A stretch of DNA of 64,000 nucleotides. Source: Typha latifolia (Eukaryota; Streptophyta; Magnoliopsida; Poales; Typhaceae). Shown in pieces: positions 24,894 through 36,695 of the stretch. Position 1 is the stretch's first letter. Each line of letters starts with the position of its first letter. The stretch is from positions 11,656,501 to 11,720,500 of the forward strand of contig CM034106.1 of the NCBI GenBank assembly GCA_019914945.1. The letters are read 5' to 3'. The position numbers and the translations under genes are program-made. A model generated the notes under the pieces. The model was given only the letters and a program-made list of their open reading frames with translations. It made no database searches and was not told where the DNA came from.

Positions 24894-27800
24894 ATGGCTG
24901 CATCCACTTCCCATAATTTCTTCCTCCTCATCTCTCGGACTCGCCACTCCAATTACAACCATCACTTCTCCATTCCTCCAAATTTCCCTTCTCCTTTGGA
25001 GCCACGCAGTTCTATCGCTTCCTTGAAGAGGAGCAGCAAATTCTGTCAGTATCCAATTCGGGCGTCCTCAGAAGGTGATTAGATTTATTTAAACCCTTTT
25101 GCTCCTGTTTGTTGCATTCCATCGAATTACTACCCTTATAGTGGAAGTGGAGATGGTAGGTAGACCTATAATCTTAGTGAGTCTTATACAAAATGCCAAT
25201 TTCCTTAAGTGAAAATAAGATGCTCGATAGATTGTCTTAACCAGATCGCTGTATTTATACGTAGAGGAGAGTGCTATTTTTATTGTACATTTGGTGTATC
25301 CACATAAACATTGATACGTACCTAATGACACTGCTTTCTCATTTTCAATTATTCCGTTTCACTTGTATTTTTGTCTTCTTGTTCGTGCTAAATGTATAAC
25401 TGTTATGGATTTTTTTTTGAAATGTAGTTTATATGCAATTATTCGTTCTTTGTATATCCTGCAATTTCTTATATATTATTGAATTGTTGAATAGAAATTT
25501 GGTAATATATGACATGCAGGGGTCCCTAGTGAATTATTTGAAGAATCTAAATTCGTTCCCTTGAATGCTGAAGATCCTATATATGGTCCTCCTGTAAGTT
25601 GACTTTATATAGATATGTATTTATACTGGTGACTAGTTATGGCAAATAATTTTAGTTCTATTTCAATATTCACTGAAACCTCTGTCGAAAGTTGACAGTT
25701 TGCCTACAAAATTAACATTTGGAATAGTATTTTTAAGACGATTAGTCAAGACACTAAGCAGGGCTAGCTTTCTAACGTACTTCTTAGATATTCTTAGATC
25801 TAGTCTAGTGGTCCTTCCGAACCTTAATTTCTTCAACTCTTTGTCTATTGTGAACATGTACTTATCACAGGAAAATAATACTAGGCAGTGAGAACACTCG
25901 TGATTTGAATCCTTGCATTCTTAATTAGATGGAGGTTCAAATTTTGGAGGAAAAACTAGTGAATTTCCAAAGACCAAATCTTAGTAGGTCGTATCCCATC
26001 TTATGTATTAGCTCACTTCAGTTACTACTACAAAACTAGAAAACTCATCCAATTGAATATGTCTATATGTTTGCCACTTCACTCTGACTTAGTGTGGACA
26101 TTTGAGCGTCTACTACCAACTGCCATGTTATTTTTCCCTACCATATAGGTGCTTGTTTCGTTTCTCCGTTAAATTTAGTATTTCTTGATAATTACAGTAG
26201 ATCTCTTTAAAATATTTAATCAAGGCATTGCAATTTATCAGGTATTTATGTTTTGACATGATGGAAACTTTTATCATATGTTAGGCTCTATTGCTTATAG
26301 GATTTGAAGCGGATGAAACTAACAAGGTATCTCTCTCTCTCTCCCTCCTTACCCCTTCTCCGATGTTCCCTCGTTGTTATTTTTCAGATATTGATAGTAC
26401 AATGTTATTAAGTTGTGAAGGTGCAAAAATTTTCACTTTGATTATTTCACCCTTGATTTAATTGCTTCCTCTTCCAGGTTCGAGAGCTTTTAAAAGAGCT
26501 AGATGGTGACTTCTTAAAGGTAATGTTCTGGCAATATTATTGGGACTCCTTGTTAGTTTGCTATCTTTAACTCATGCAGTGAACTTTACTGATGCATCAA
26601 CTTGTAATCTACTGCAATTGGTGGCTTACCTTGTCAAATTATTACTTTGCTCTAGTATGTGGGTTTAGGGTTTATGTACTTATTTATTTTCTCTAGTATG
26701 TGAGTTTAGGGTTTAAGGTTTTAGGGTTTAGGTACCTATCTTTTGGTAGTGGTATTGCTTTCCCTTCTTTTTATGGTTTATGTGTACAGATAATACTTTT
26801 GTACACATTCAATGTTTCCTGATGCAGTGCATGTATTTGTAAACTTTTCATATTCATATACGCTACTTGCATGTATTATTTCTTTATTGCTTGTAGGATA
26901 GAGAACAATTTTGTTTTAAAAAAAAAAATTTCTCCCATTACAGGTGATTCAATGTACAGAAGATATGATTGAGCAAACAGTCTGGGATGCAATGCACAAT
27001 GAACAGCCTGATCCAAAAGAAGTCAAGGTTAACATTCTCATATTTTTCAAGGACAACTTTCTTGTTTGAAACTTATTGTGGACTTCTTGACTGTATTTAG
27101 TGGGGTAAATCCAAAGTTGTCATTGAAAACTAATACTAACAATCTGGAAGAAATCTATACTAGATTGATCTCAGATGTGTAGTTTAAATAATACATGCTC
27201 TGTCATAGGTTAACATTCTCTTGGCCATTCAGTTCATGGATTACATTTCTTGGGATTGTAACTCTCCTTCAGAAATTCTCAGTGATAAACATACTTTCTT
27301 AATTTCAGGTTGCAAAATCATTGCCACGAATATTCTTCCTATCTGGCTTAACAGGTGAAGAGATGATGATGTTCATTGATGCCTTCCAAGAAGCAGGTAA
27401 ATATGTATATCTGATCTTAACCAGCTAAAGAGATCTACAGCAATATAATTACTGTTATTTCTTCGTAGCTTCCAAACGACTGTCAGTATTAACTGAAAGT
27501 TCTCTGCAGTACTCCTGTTTCACTTAATGATCGAGCCATGGATATTTCAACTCTTCATTTTTCACACTCATTAAGGCATTGAGAGGTGTTTCTTGATAAA
27601 TCTTGATCTCTGTTAATAGATACACAGGAAAAGTCGATCAATATTTTGACCCTTTCTTTCTGCCATTGTAATTCCTAGAAAGTATAAGAATTTTATCGTG
27701 ATTGCTTTTCTCAGAATGTATATCTCGAAGATAAAGCATAGGTCGATACCGCCTTTATGAGATTAGGAATCATGCTTCTACTTTGGCAGATATGACAGCT

Positions 27801-28128
27801 TTCTACGTTGATAGTCAACGAAAGTTATTCAGATATTGTTAATTTATCTGATAATGCATCCGCAACGACATAACCCTCATGAAGGCCAACTCCAAACATC
27901 TTTTTCTCAATTTCAGGATTGGAATCGGCCGTCTTTGCAGCACTTGTTCCTAATAGTGCAGATAAAATTCTTGGCGATGTGATAGAAGAAATAATGGGAG
28001 ACCACGACATGCTGGTTTGCTCCTTTTCCTTATTCAATGTTCATATAAATCTATATTCTTTTTTCTGAGATGATGACAACTAATGAGTTTTTTCCAATTT
28101 GGTGCAGTCAGGTAAGAAGTCAGATTGA
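24894..28128 (+). CDS. Plastid DUF3783-like protein
   Basis: Eight exons (24894-25074, 25520-25593, 26285-26326, 26478-26519, 26944-27027, 27309-27396, 27917-28014, 28108-28128) join in frame into about 209 residues. The first 60 residues are rich in Ser, Arg and Pro with few acids, fitting a chloroplast transit peptide. The mature part reads VPSELFEESKFVPLNAEDP, then ALLLIGFEADETNKVRELL, then a C-terminal block with IFFLSGLTGEEMMMFIDAF and VFAALVPNSADKILGDVIEE. I recognise this as the conserved plant protein resembling the DUF3783 family. The biochemical function is unknown. There is no catalytic motif or membrane span. Two 42-base exons and a 21-base last exon are unusually short, but all splice borders keep the frame. 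The gene shares a divergent promoter region with MRS2. Confidence 0.85.
26663..26730 (+). repeat. Interstitial telomere-like repeats in an intron
   Basis: Several degenerate copies of the plant telomere unit TTTAGGG, such as GTTTAGGGTTTA, lie in intron 4 of the DUF3783 gene. Short interstitial telomere motifs are common in plants. Confidence 0.6.
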
Positions 28129-28839
28129 AGAAGTCATCAGTAGAAGATAAAAGCAGATCCACACCCCGTGTGATATTCTGGACAGGAAAAATGATCAGAT
28201 ATCACAGTACGGAGCTACTGCGTCATGTGAATTAGACAAGGAAACATGCTAATTTATGGAAGAAAAATGAACAATGAAAATAAAAACTCGTGCTTTTCTT
28301 CTCCACTTGTTTGCGGACTTCCGTGAGTTGTATCTTGTGTTGAATCAGAAGATGACATCGCAGAATGGGTATTTGTATTGCCATATGGATAATATTTAAG
28401 TGTAAACTTAGAAAGATTTTTTTAGAAAATAGTGTTCAATGCACCGTTAATCTATTAAATGAGTTATGGTCATTTTTCTTATTGGCCTACCACTACGTGG
28501 TGCAGTATATATAATGTAAATATCTAGAGAGAGACAAAGAGTACTAATATTTTCTGTTCGTTCTACCATTGCACAAATTTCTTCAACTTATTTATACTGG
28601 ACCGGACTTGGTAGATCTCTGCAGTCACCGTTGATTGATTCGAATGCTGAGTAGGATTGGTCCGGCCACGTGTTCCTGGAAAGATAAGTGGCCCTTCATT
28701 AATCCAACCTTAACGCCTCTCAGCTAAATCCAGGCCATGCATATCCAATGTTGCAATTTATCGATCTCATTTTCTCTTAAAAAGATAAATTAATTAAAAC
28801 CGGATAGAGTAATTATATCACAATCCATCAAACCAAACC
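28129..28839. other. Spacer between the DUF3783 gene and the SMO array
   Basis: Contains the 3' UTR of the DUF3783 gene and AT-rich spacer. Nothing else was recognised. Confidence 0.5.
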
Positions 28840-29644
28840 ATTTAATTGGTTAGTAGCGAGTCATGTTCTGTGTTCGCTGCATGAATAAAGTGTTAATGGC
28901 TATTGCATGTGGCATAGTTTAGAAGAATGACTATTTTCTAATTAATATGTCTTTTTTTTATATGATGTGGTTTTAAAATTGGTACCGAGAAATTATTATC
29001 GGGTGAGAAAACACTATTATAACTATTAGATTAAGATTATAAATTTTAAAAAAAAATTAAAGTATATATATATATATAACCCTTCATATATGGGAATTAA
29101 AATTAGCCCTTAGTATTGAAGGATGGTATCATGCAGCCCATAACTGGTTCATTACTTCTTTCCGAGTGTTGTTACATATTAAAGGTAGGATCATGCAAGC
29201 CCATAACTGCTGGGACTGACCTGAATCCACTGTGAAGTGATAGCCTGGTACGCATTAACGAAGTGGGGTTTGGGGTTCCAGACTTTGGACTCGTTGCCAA
29301 CAAGCCATGGCTTCTTCACAGGTAGCAAAATCAATGGATAGGATACGAATCCAGATGTCATGTTTGGATCCGAACCTAAACGCTACCACTTAGACGACAA
29401 AAATCTTTCCTTCCCGCTTTAATTTGCAATCCAACCGTCGTCGCCCACAGTAACGCCATTGGTCGATCGCCCGAATCAATGAACAGTTAACACTCACTAG
29501 TCTTGTAGTCTTATCCTCTCCCACCCCTGTAAATACTATAATACCTCATCTCATTCTCACCGCATTCGATCGAAAGACAAGTAAATTCCGAACGAACCCA
29601 AGGGCTTTTCTAGAAAATATTAAGGAAAAGTTTACGAACACGAT
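28840..29644 (+). promoter_or_regulatory. Promoter and leader of SMO unit 1 (cut from its CDS by a solo LTR)
   Basis: This segment matches the region upstream of the intact SMO gene, nearly base for base over about 290 bases (29350-29644 against 37367-37662). It includes GGATCCGAACCTAAACGCT and a leader ending TTTACGAACA. The TATA box of the intact copy (TATAAAT) is TGTAAAT here (29528-29534). The segment stops at the solo LTR inserted on the start codon. Confidence 0.8.
29640..29644 (+). repeat. Left target-site duplication ACGAT
   Basis: Five bases ACGAT directly before the TG of the LTR. They are repeated at 32464-32468 directly after its CA. Confidence 0.9.
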
Positions 29645-32463
29645 TGTAACACCCGTTTATTTTAAATTAAAAAAAAATAATTAGCACACGCGCCATGCGC
29701 GTGCACTCTAACCGCAGCGCAGTTGGTTACAAGAGGTGGGAGAGGAGTGCGCCGGAGTGGAGCTAACTCCACTCCGCTGCCCTCTCGGCCTCACCCTATT
29801 TAAACCCCCTCCCCTCTCACCTTCTAGGTTGGTTTCACTCTTCAAAATTCATCTCTCTCTCTCATTCTACCTTCCTCTCTTTTCTCTCCCGAGTCGTCGA
29901 AGTTTTCGTCGCGGGCAACGAGTCACCGGAGCGTCGACAGCCAACCAAAACCCCTCACCTCGATCCTCGGGTTAGCCTCCATCCCCTCTTTAGTTTAATT
30001 TGAAAATAGCTTATTAATCATGTGTAATTAGGAATTTATTTATGTCTGCCCTTCACCGAGAAATTTGCCGATCGGCGGCCTCAGGTCAACCACCCATCGG
30101 TCCGGGAAGTTTCCCCGCTTCAACCCCTTGCTGTGTGTACCCAAATTGGATACCCACGGGGCGCGAGGGAGGCGATGCCATGTCGCCTCCCACCACTGGG
30201 TTTCCTTGGCGCAAGCGGCCACCACCGGCGGTGGTGGCCTCACTCGTCAGCCTCAATTAACCCACCTCTTCACTTGGAAGAGGTAGGTACCCGTGATGAG
30301 GGCTTCGAGCCCACCTAGCAGTGAGTCGGAAGCTCCATGGCCGACGGCCATGGAGTTCCTCAACTCTTCCCCTCCAGCCACACTGGTCGGAGGTTCTGGG
30401 CACTCCTGCACCTAAGTCGACCTAGTCGACTTGGGGAGGAGTTGCCGGAGCTGGGGGCTGCCGGTGACGGGGATCACCGGCAGCAACACCCTTTCTCCTC
30501 TGGTTCTTCTTCTCTAGCGAGGAGACGAGGAGAAGGTGGGGGTTGGGCCAACCTGCACCACTCTTCTGGGCTGTGGCGTGGGCTGCGCTGCAACCCAAGT
30601 CCTCAGACCCTCTCTAAGGTCTCGGTGGACTGGGCTCTGGAGCCTAGTCCACTCCCTTAGTTTCTGGTGGGCTACGGTAGGCCCATAGCCCACCTCCTCA
30701 TTCTGTTTGGATGGGCTTTGGAGCCCAGTCCACCATCTCACCTTGCTGGACTGGGCCAGTCTAGAGCACATTAGAACTTGTTGGGCTGCGGTGCAGCCCA
30801 CCTCCTCATTCTGTTGGACTGGGCCCTTGAGCCCAGTCCACTATCTCTAGTCCAGTGGGCTGCAGGTAGATCTGTAGCCCACTCTCTCTCTCTCACCTAA
30901 TTTGCTAGGCCTTGAGCTCAACCCAACCTTTAACATTTTAACCCTAGACTAATTTATTATGAGTCTGTTATTTTTCTTAAATTATGTTAGCTACATAAAT
31001 TGTAATTATTATAATTTTCTCAACCATGTTATTAATAAAATTAGGAATTATACAAAATCAAAATAGGTATTTAAATTTATTAGTCTTTTTAATTATCTTC
31101 ACACTTACAATGTGAACGACTCTAAATGACCTTTATTATTTTTAATTAAGACAAATAATATCTCGGACCTAGAAAATCAAACTTACATTTATACAACAAG
31201 ATAGTTAGTTTCTAAGTCCATTAATCTTATGTTTATTTTATTTATAAATTATTAGATTTGTTATTGTGCCGGAAGGATCTTGAAATTCAAGAAGAGCCGA
31301 CTGATTAAGGGAGTAAGACGGATTCCAGAAATATCCCAGGCGAGAAGAATTCTATAATAGTCTACGAAAATGCATACTTATGTCATTTCTTATTTGTTTT
31401 AATCTAATGTCGTTTATTACTTGTAAAAATTACATGATATTTTATTCTTGCATTTAATTACGTGTCAATTCTTACTTGCATTATTTATCACTTAACGCAC
31501 ATATACGATAGACTCTATACTTGTTATAATACTGATTATTTGATGATTATGTTAAATGAATAATAGAGATCATGGCACCACGTGCACGTATCATTATTAG
31601 TCAAATCTCAACTAGGCACTGCCCATTTTACTCGCTCAACCTAGGATTAAGGGTAGAGTGTAGTATATATTTTATATTAGTGGTCTACACCTGAGGTCGG
31701 TAGCTGGTGGAGCATTCAGGTGATTACCGAGGACGCGGGGTCAGGGCGTCTATCGAGCTGTGTGCTCTTAACCACCGCATGTGATGATTCCGCTCTGAGC
31801 GATGATTACTAGAGCAGTGATGATGGGTCTACGACTAGGGTCCTTAGTCTGATGGCCACAGACAACCGGTCATATGCAGCGTCGCCGGGCATGTATGAGC
31901 GATATTACCGCTAGATAACTAGTTCCCCTTGATTTTATGGTGCTTTGTGAGATATGTCATTATGACTCGACTTCTGTGTGGATTTCTATGTAAAAAGAGC
32001 TAAAATGATGTAAGTTATTAAAGACCATAATGTACACTTTCTCTGACATGTTGAGTTTGCATTATTATTTATCATATAATATTCTTAAATTATTAGTGGA
32101 TTTTACTTGGTGGGCCTCGTGCTCACTGCCATTTTGGTGGAAATATTTCAGAGCTGATTATGGAGGATGCGGATATCGAGGAGTAGCAGATTCATTCATC
32201 TATTTTAGTATTTGTTTATTCTACTATTTTTAGTTGGACTTAGCCCCTACGAGGATATTTATGTTTAAAAATTTGTGTTGGATTTGTATTTCTAGAGGCT
32301 TGTTGAGACCTGTGATATTATAATTATGGATTATTTGTTATATTATTATGGTACTTCTTGACTTATTCAGATAATTCATGAGATTATTTCACTGACGGTG
32401 ACGTGAGAATCACGTGAAAATTCTCCACGTGAGAAACATGCGAATTTGGAAGTGGATGTTTCA
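29645..32463 (+). mobile_element. Solo LTR of an LTR retrotransposon, probably Ty3/Gypsy type
   Basis: The 2819-bp element starts TGTAACACCC and ends GTTTCA, the usual TG...CA ends with a short imperfect inverted repeat. It is flanked by a perfect 5-bp duplication, ACGAT. A TATA-like TATTTAAA lies at 29797-29804, followed by a CT-rich leader, as in an LTR U3/R region. There is no gag, protease, reverse transcriptase or integrase frame and no internal domain. SMO coding sequence resumes at once on the right. It is therefore a solo LTR left by recombination between the two LTRs of a full element. The TGTAACACCC start and long LTR suggest a Tekay/Del-like Gypsy lineage, but this is inference. 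The orientation given follows the TATA box. Confidence 0.88.
30625..30882. repeat. Array of GC-rich hairpins inside the solo LTR
   Basis: About seven short inverted repeats follow one another. A perfect one at 30782-30800 has arms TGGGCTGC/GCAGCCCA. One at 30815-30840 has 10-base arms TGGACTGGGC/GCCCAGTCCA. The sequence CCCACCTCCTCATTCTG recurs 107 bases apart (about 30691 and 30798), so part of the array arose by tandem duplication. Confidence 0.8.
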
Positions 32464-32468
32464 ACGAT
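32464..32468 (+). repeat. Right target-site duplication ACGAT
   Basis: Five bases ACGAT directly after the LTR. Its last two bases are the AT of the SMO ATG at 32467. Confidence 0.9.
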
Positions 32469-34797
32469 GCTGCCATACGCGAGCACGGCGGAAGCGGAGG
32501 CGGCTCTCGGGAGGAGCCTCAGGACTTTCGAGCCGGTCTGGTTCCACTACTCCGCGCGAATGCCGGATTACATCCTATTCTTCCACAGTTTCCTCTGCCT
32601 TTTGATCGCTTACACTTTGGCTCCTCTCCCCGTGGCCTTCCTCAATGGCCTATGGACACTAGGCAGAGATCCTCTTGTTTGACATTCCGACCATCGTCGG
32701 CCCGGCCATCGCCCCCGGCCACACCATCACCTTCTGCATCTGGATCATACTCCGCCGGTTCGAGACCGTCGATATTCATAAAGGGTGGGTACACTACTAC
32801 TATGATTATATATTTATACATATTAGTTTTAATACAAATAATAATAATAATAATTGATTGTAGAGAAATAAAATCACTCAATATATTGCATTCCACTTTT
32901 TACCTACTAAATAGTAATCAGGTTTGTTGCAAAATATTTCCTCCACTCAAATCCTTAATTAGAGATTATGGCTGTGCTGTTTACAAATCGAACTTTTAAT
33001 TTATCTCATTTAAGTCCCGCTAAAGCAATTAATTTAGAGTACTTTGTCTGATTTGATCATGACAGTATATATAGTTTAGAAATTAGAATGATAGGATGTA
33101 AAAGAAAAAGGGTTTTATTTGTAAATATTCCTAGACGATCAGGTTCGACCTATAGATATATCCAACACATCACTTCCTGACCTCAGAAAGGACCACCAAC
33201 TTGACCATAAGCTATGGTCGCCCATGCCAGCTTAGTTTGATTCAATCAGATAAACACTAAAATAGTAAAACTTGGGAACTATCTAGATGTTAGTATTTCT
33301 GAGTCTAATCTGCTCATCTCTCACGGTAAGGATTAAAATTTTGTATAAGTTGATTCATCCATAGACTTATTTTGATCCTGCTCATCAGTCTTCAATTTCA
33401 AGCACACATAAAAAATCATCAAATGCACTCGATACATTAGTGCGCATCCGACGGTGCGCTCGAACCGACTAGACACTAAATGCGAACATAGAAGCTATTA
33501 TTAGTTTACAATCGAAATACATAGGTTGGTATTAGAAGTCTTTGTAATTTAATTGTGTTTAATTTTTTTTAATTTAGCATATAAAACTAAGTAAATATTT
33601 TTTTTTATAATAACACATCACATTAAAATTTATTATTATAATAAATAATAATTAAATTATAAAATACCATTGGTTCAAGAATCGAGATCCTTCTTTTCTT
33701 TCAGGTATCAGGAATAGTAGCTTTCGAACAATCTTTATTCCTTTATCTTTCTATATTAAGGCACTCCATTTGGATACTGTCCGATTGCAGATTCATTCAT
33801 GTAATTAAATGCTTCCTAGTGTTAAATGACAATAGCTAGCTGTCTAGAATTTAAGGCTTGGAGTACTCAAAATCATTAATAGTTGCCAACTCCCCCACTC
33901 CCTAGCATGCATGGGATAATTTAATTTCTTTTTCAACTCTTTTTCTAGCATCAATCATATATATATATATATATGTATGATAAGAGAGTTGTCCATTTAG
34001 AGGTAAATATATTTGTGCGAGTGTGTGAAGCACTAAAATATTATAAGTATTATTGAAAATTTTGACTCTTGTAGACTTGGCATTATAGTTGGTTTTTGAA
34101 GAATATTTATGACTGATTGACGATTGTTAAAATTAACTAATATATGTATATAACTAATATTTCTGATTGATTTTACCAATAATTTTTGCCTTGCATAAAC
34201 TAATATTTTATTTCTTATACAATGATATTAGTAACATTAGATAGATTTCAAACTATTTTAAGCAGTTTTATATGAGAAAAAATAGTATTTTCTTACTCTA
34301 AAGTTAGTTTTAATAATAATTTAAGATAGATTTAGCCGACATAATGATATTTTTAAAAGAGCTCAATAATTTTGGTGACAATTGTAATATTTTAAAGAAT
34401 ACAATGACAATTATGGTAGTTGTTTGAATAATAATTATATAAAAAATCTCTTCAAAGAACAATGTATCAAAGCAAAGAATGATATATTTGTTATCCTACA
34501 GTTATGATTTCCCTCTGAATCCCTTGAAGTATATCCCCTTCTATGGAGGACCAGAATACCATGACTACCATCATTACATTGGAGGCCAGAGCCAAAGCAA
34601 CTATGCTTCTATCTTCACATACTGTGATTACTTATATGGAACTAACAAGGTAAATAAGTTTATATTATTCACAATTATTTGAAAGAATAACATATGTATG
34701 TATGCTGACATTAAAAGTTTCTTTGTCATATCTATATATCACAAGGCACGCCAAGTAAAGGTAGCTCTGGATCCTTTTGTTCTTGTAGATTGATCAC
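32467..34797 (+). pseudogene. Sterol 4-methyl oxidase (SMO1-type) pseudogene, unit 1
   Basis: The remnant follows the intact copy at 37663-39557. Exon 1 (from 32467, MLPYASTAEAEAALGRSL) matches until about 32643. It then jumps to sequence matching the intact copy from about 38291. That is a deletion of roughly 450 bases covering the rest of exon 1, intron 1 and most of exon 2. The join shifts the frame to a stop at 32680-32682. The lost part carries the WLHRFMH and HHVHH histidine boxes. The exon 2 remainder (IPTIVGPAIAPGHTITF) runs in another frame. Exon 3 (34502-34649, with HDYHH) is intact. Exon 4 has lost its acceptor and the GYRY codons through a deletion of about 25 bases near 34736. 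The promoter is separated by the solo LTR. No functional enzyme can be made. Confidence 0.92.
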
Positions 34798-34799
34798 TC

Positions 34800-36263
34800 G
34801 CATGCTCTTTATTCTGAATACATTGAGATATGATAAGAAAATAATTGTAACAGTTGGAGCAATGGAGAAGTACTGGCCAAAATGGAGAATTTAATGCTAC
34901 GGATTTCGACGACGAGAAGTCCGACTAGGCCTCAAATTTGGTTTCAGCTACTGCATTCCAATAATTTTCTTCTTCAATGTGAAAGAGCAGCAAAAAGCGA
35001 AGCAGCAAGTGCACGACGAAGGCGTGGAGAACCCAGTGATTTTGGATGACTGCTAGGCTCGGCGCTTTGGGAATGTGATGTTGCCATGTGAAATGAAATA
35101 TAGTTTTATCTTGATTCCTCTGTGTTGCTTTAAAACTTTCTTTTATTAATTTGTTGGACTTGTAAGCCCTCTTTGTCGAGGCAGTTTTAGTTTGTAATTG
35201 TATGCTTGTGATAGGTGGATGCGTTCGACTCTCTTCTTGTTTGTATGGTGCTGTTCTTTGTTCTGTTTGCTTTTGATGGTGGTTTGGAGGGGGGTTGATA
35301 TACTATGCTGGTGATATCTTGTATTGTGATCTGAATGCAGGGTTAATCTATGATGGAGATTAACTATTCTATATCTCAATGAAACAAGGTTGCAGCCTTT
35401 TGTAAGGAAAAAAAAAATAAAATAACCACAAACTTGTCCATAAGCAAGGGAATGGTAGCCAAGAGCTGAAACATAGTTCTAACCTCTGTCGATCGAATCA
35501 CTTGCTTCATTAGATCTTTTTCGATTTCAAACCATTTCTGACACACATGACACATGGAGTATATTACAATTCTAAGGTCTGAGGTAACTGTTTGTCAAAC
35601 ATAAGATATATATATTAATGATGTTGGATGTTACAATCTGATTACAAAAAGTCACAAATAATTCGATTAAAATGAATTAAATAAACTTACAGATTACATA
35701 ATATAAAATTCTGAATAGTCGAGTCTAGTGTTGGACACTATCTCCTTAAGACTAATTCGTCCTCCACCAATTATTTCTGGAACAGTGGACGTCGGTCTCT
35801 CAAAATACAAGAACTGTCTTGCACTGGTATAATCCTAGTTACTAATAAAACTCCATAGCAAATTAACTACAGACGAAAGAGGTCCACGAGTTGGAGAAAG
35901 ATAGAGAGAGAATTTGAGTTAAAAGTATTCTTCTTCTCTTCCACGAGAGTTGAAAGCTTTTAATGGCTCTCAAGTTCCATTTAATTTGTGTGAAAGGAAC
36001 AAGAGTTTAAAATTGATACTTTTGCTTAGTTTACAAGCTGTGATACTTCTGTGCTTTTAGGGTTGACTTAGTCATGTTGTTTTCGAGATAGACCACCAGC
36101 TGGTTTTTAAGGACTGGGTCGTAAGGGTTGAAGTCTTCTTTATCAAAATAAACATCTTGAACCAACCGCCTTTATGAGATTAGGAATCATTTATGCTTCT
36201 ATATATGTTTATGAATCTATCTAAGTTGTTGAGTCAATTGGAAAGTTGACTAGATTTGCTCCT
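34800..36263. other. Spacer between SMO units
   Basis: The left end (to about 34970) matches the 3' flank of the intact SMO copy. From about 35.6 to 36.1 kb the sequence (GATGTTACAATCTGATTAC and following) has the look of an LTR fragment, but I could not define its ends. No protein-like frame was found. Confidence 0.4.
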
Positions 36264-36695
36264 TCTAACCAAAGAATTTAATTGGTTAGTAGCGAGTCAA
36301 CGTCTGTGCAGGCTGCACGAAATAAAACGTTTGGTCATTGCATGTGCATATACTTTGATAACGCCGGGTTCATTGCTTCTTTCCAAGTGTTGCATGCAGA
36401 CCATAGCTGGTGAGGGTGAGACTGACGTGAATCAACTCTGAAGTGAGAGGCATTAACGAAGAGGGTTCGAGATTTCTGGTCAGATTTGGAGTCAACTAGC
36501 CGTGCATGGTGGCCGGCCTCACAGGTGGCAAAACTAATGGCTCTCTCAATCCTAGCTAGATCCGACCCGGATCCAAGATGTCAGCTTTGGATCCGAACCT
36601 AGCCACCACTATAAATTCTTTTATCTCCATTCTCACCGCATACGATCGAAGACGAGTAAATTTCGAGAAAGGTTTAATTACGAACGCGATGCTGC
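36264..36695 (+). promoter_or_regulatory. Orphan SMO promoter and leader (unit 2, coding part lost)
   Basis: The segment matches the SMO upstream regions in order: TTTAATTGGTTAGTAGCGAG, GCATTAACGAAG, GGATCCGAACCTA, a TATA box TATAAAT (36610-36616), CTCACCGCATACGATCGA and a leader ending ACGAACGCGATGCTG. Straight after ATGCTG the sequence switches to the start of the next upstream region (GGGACTGACGTGAATCCACT). This is a third SMO copy cut off two codons into its CDS. Confidence 0.75.

Noticed and set aside
29736..30801. Several 60-107 codon frames inside the solo LTR
   Set aside because: Overlapping frames on both strands in GC-rich repeat DNA, with no retroviral-type protein motif. They are chance frames.
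32675..32857. ORF starting MFDIPTIVGPAIAPGH as a separate small gene
   Set aside because: It is the shifted remainder of exon 2 of the SMO pseudogene and runs into intron sequence.
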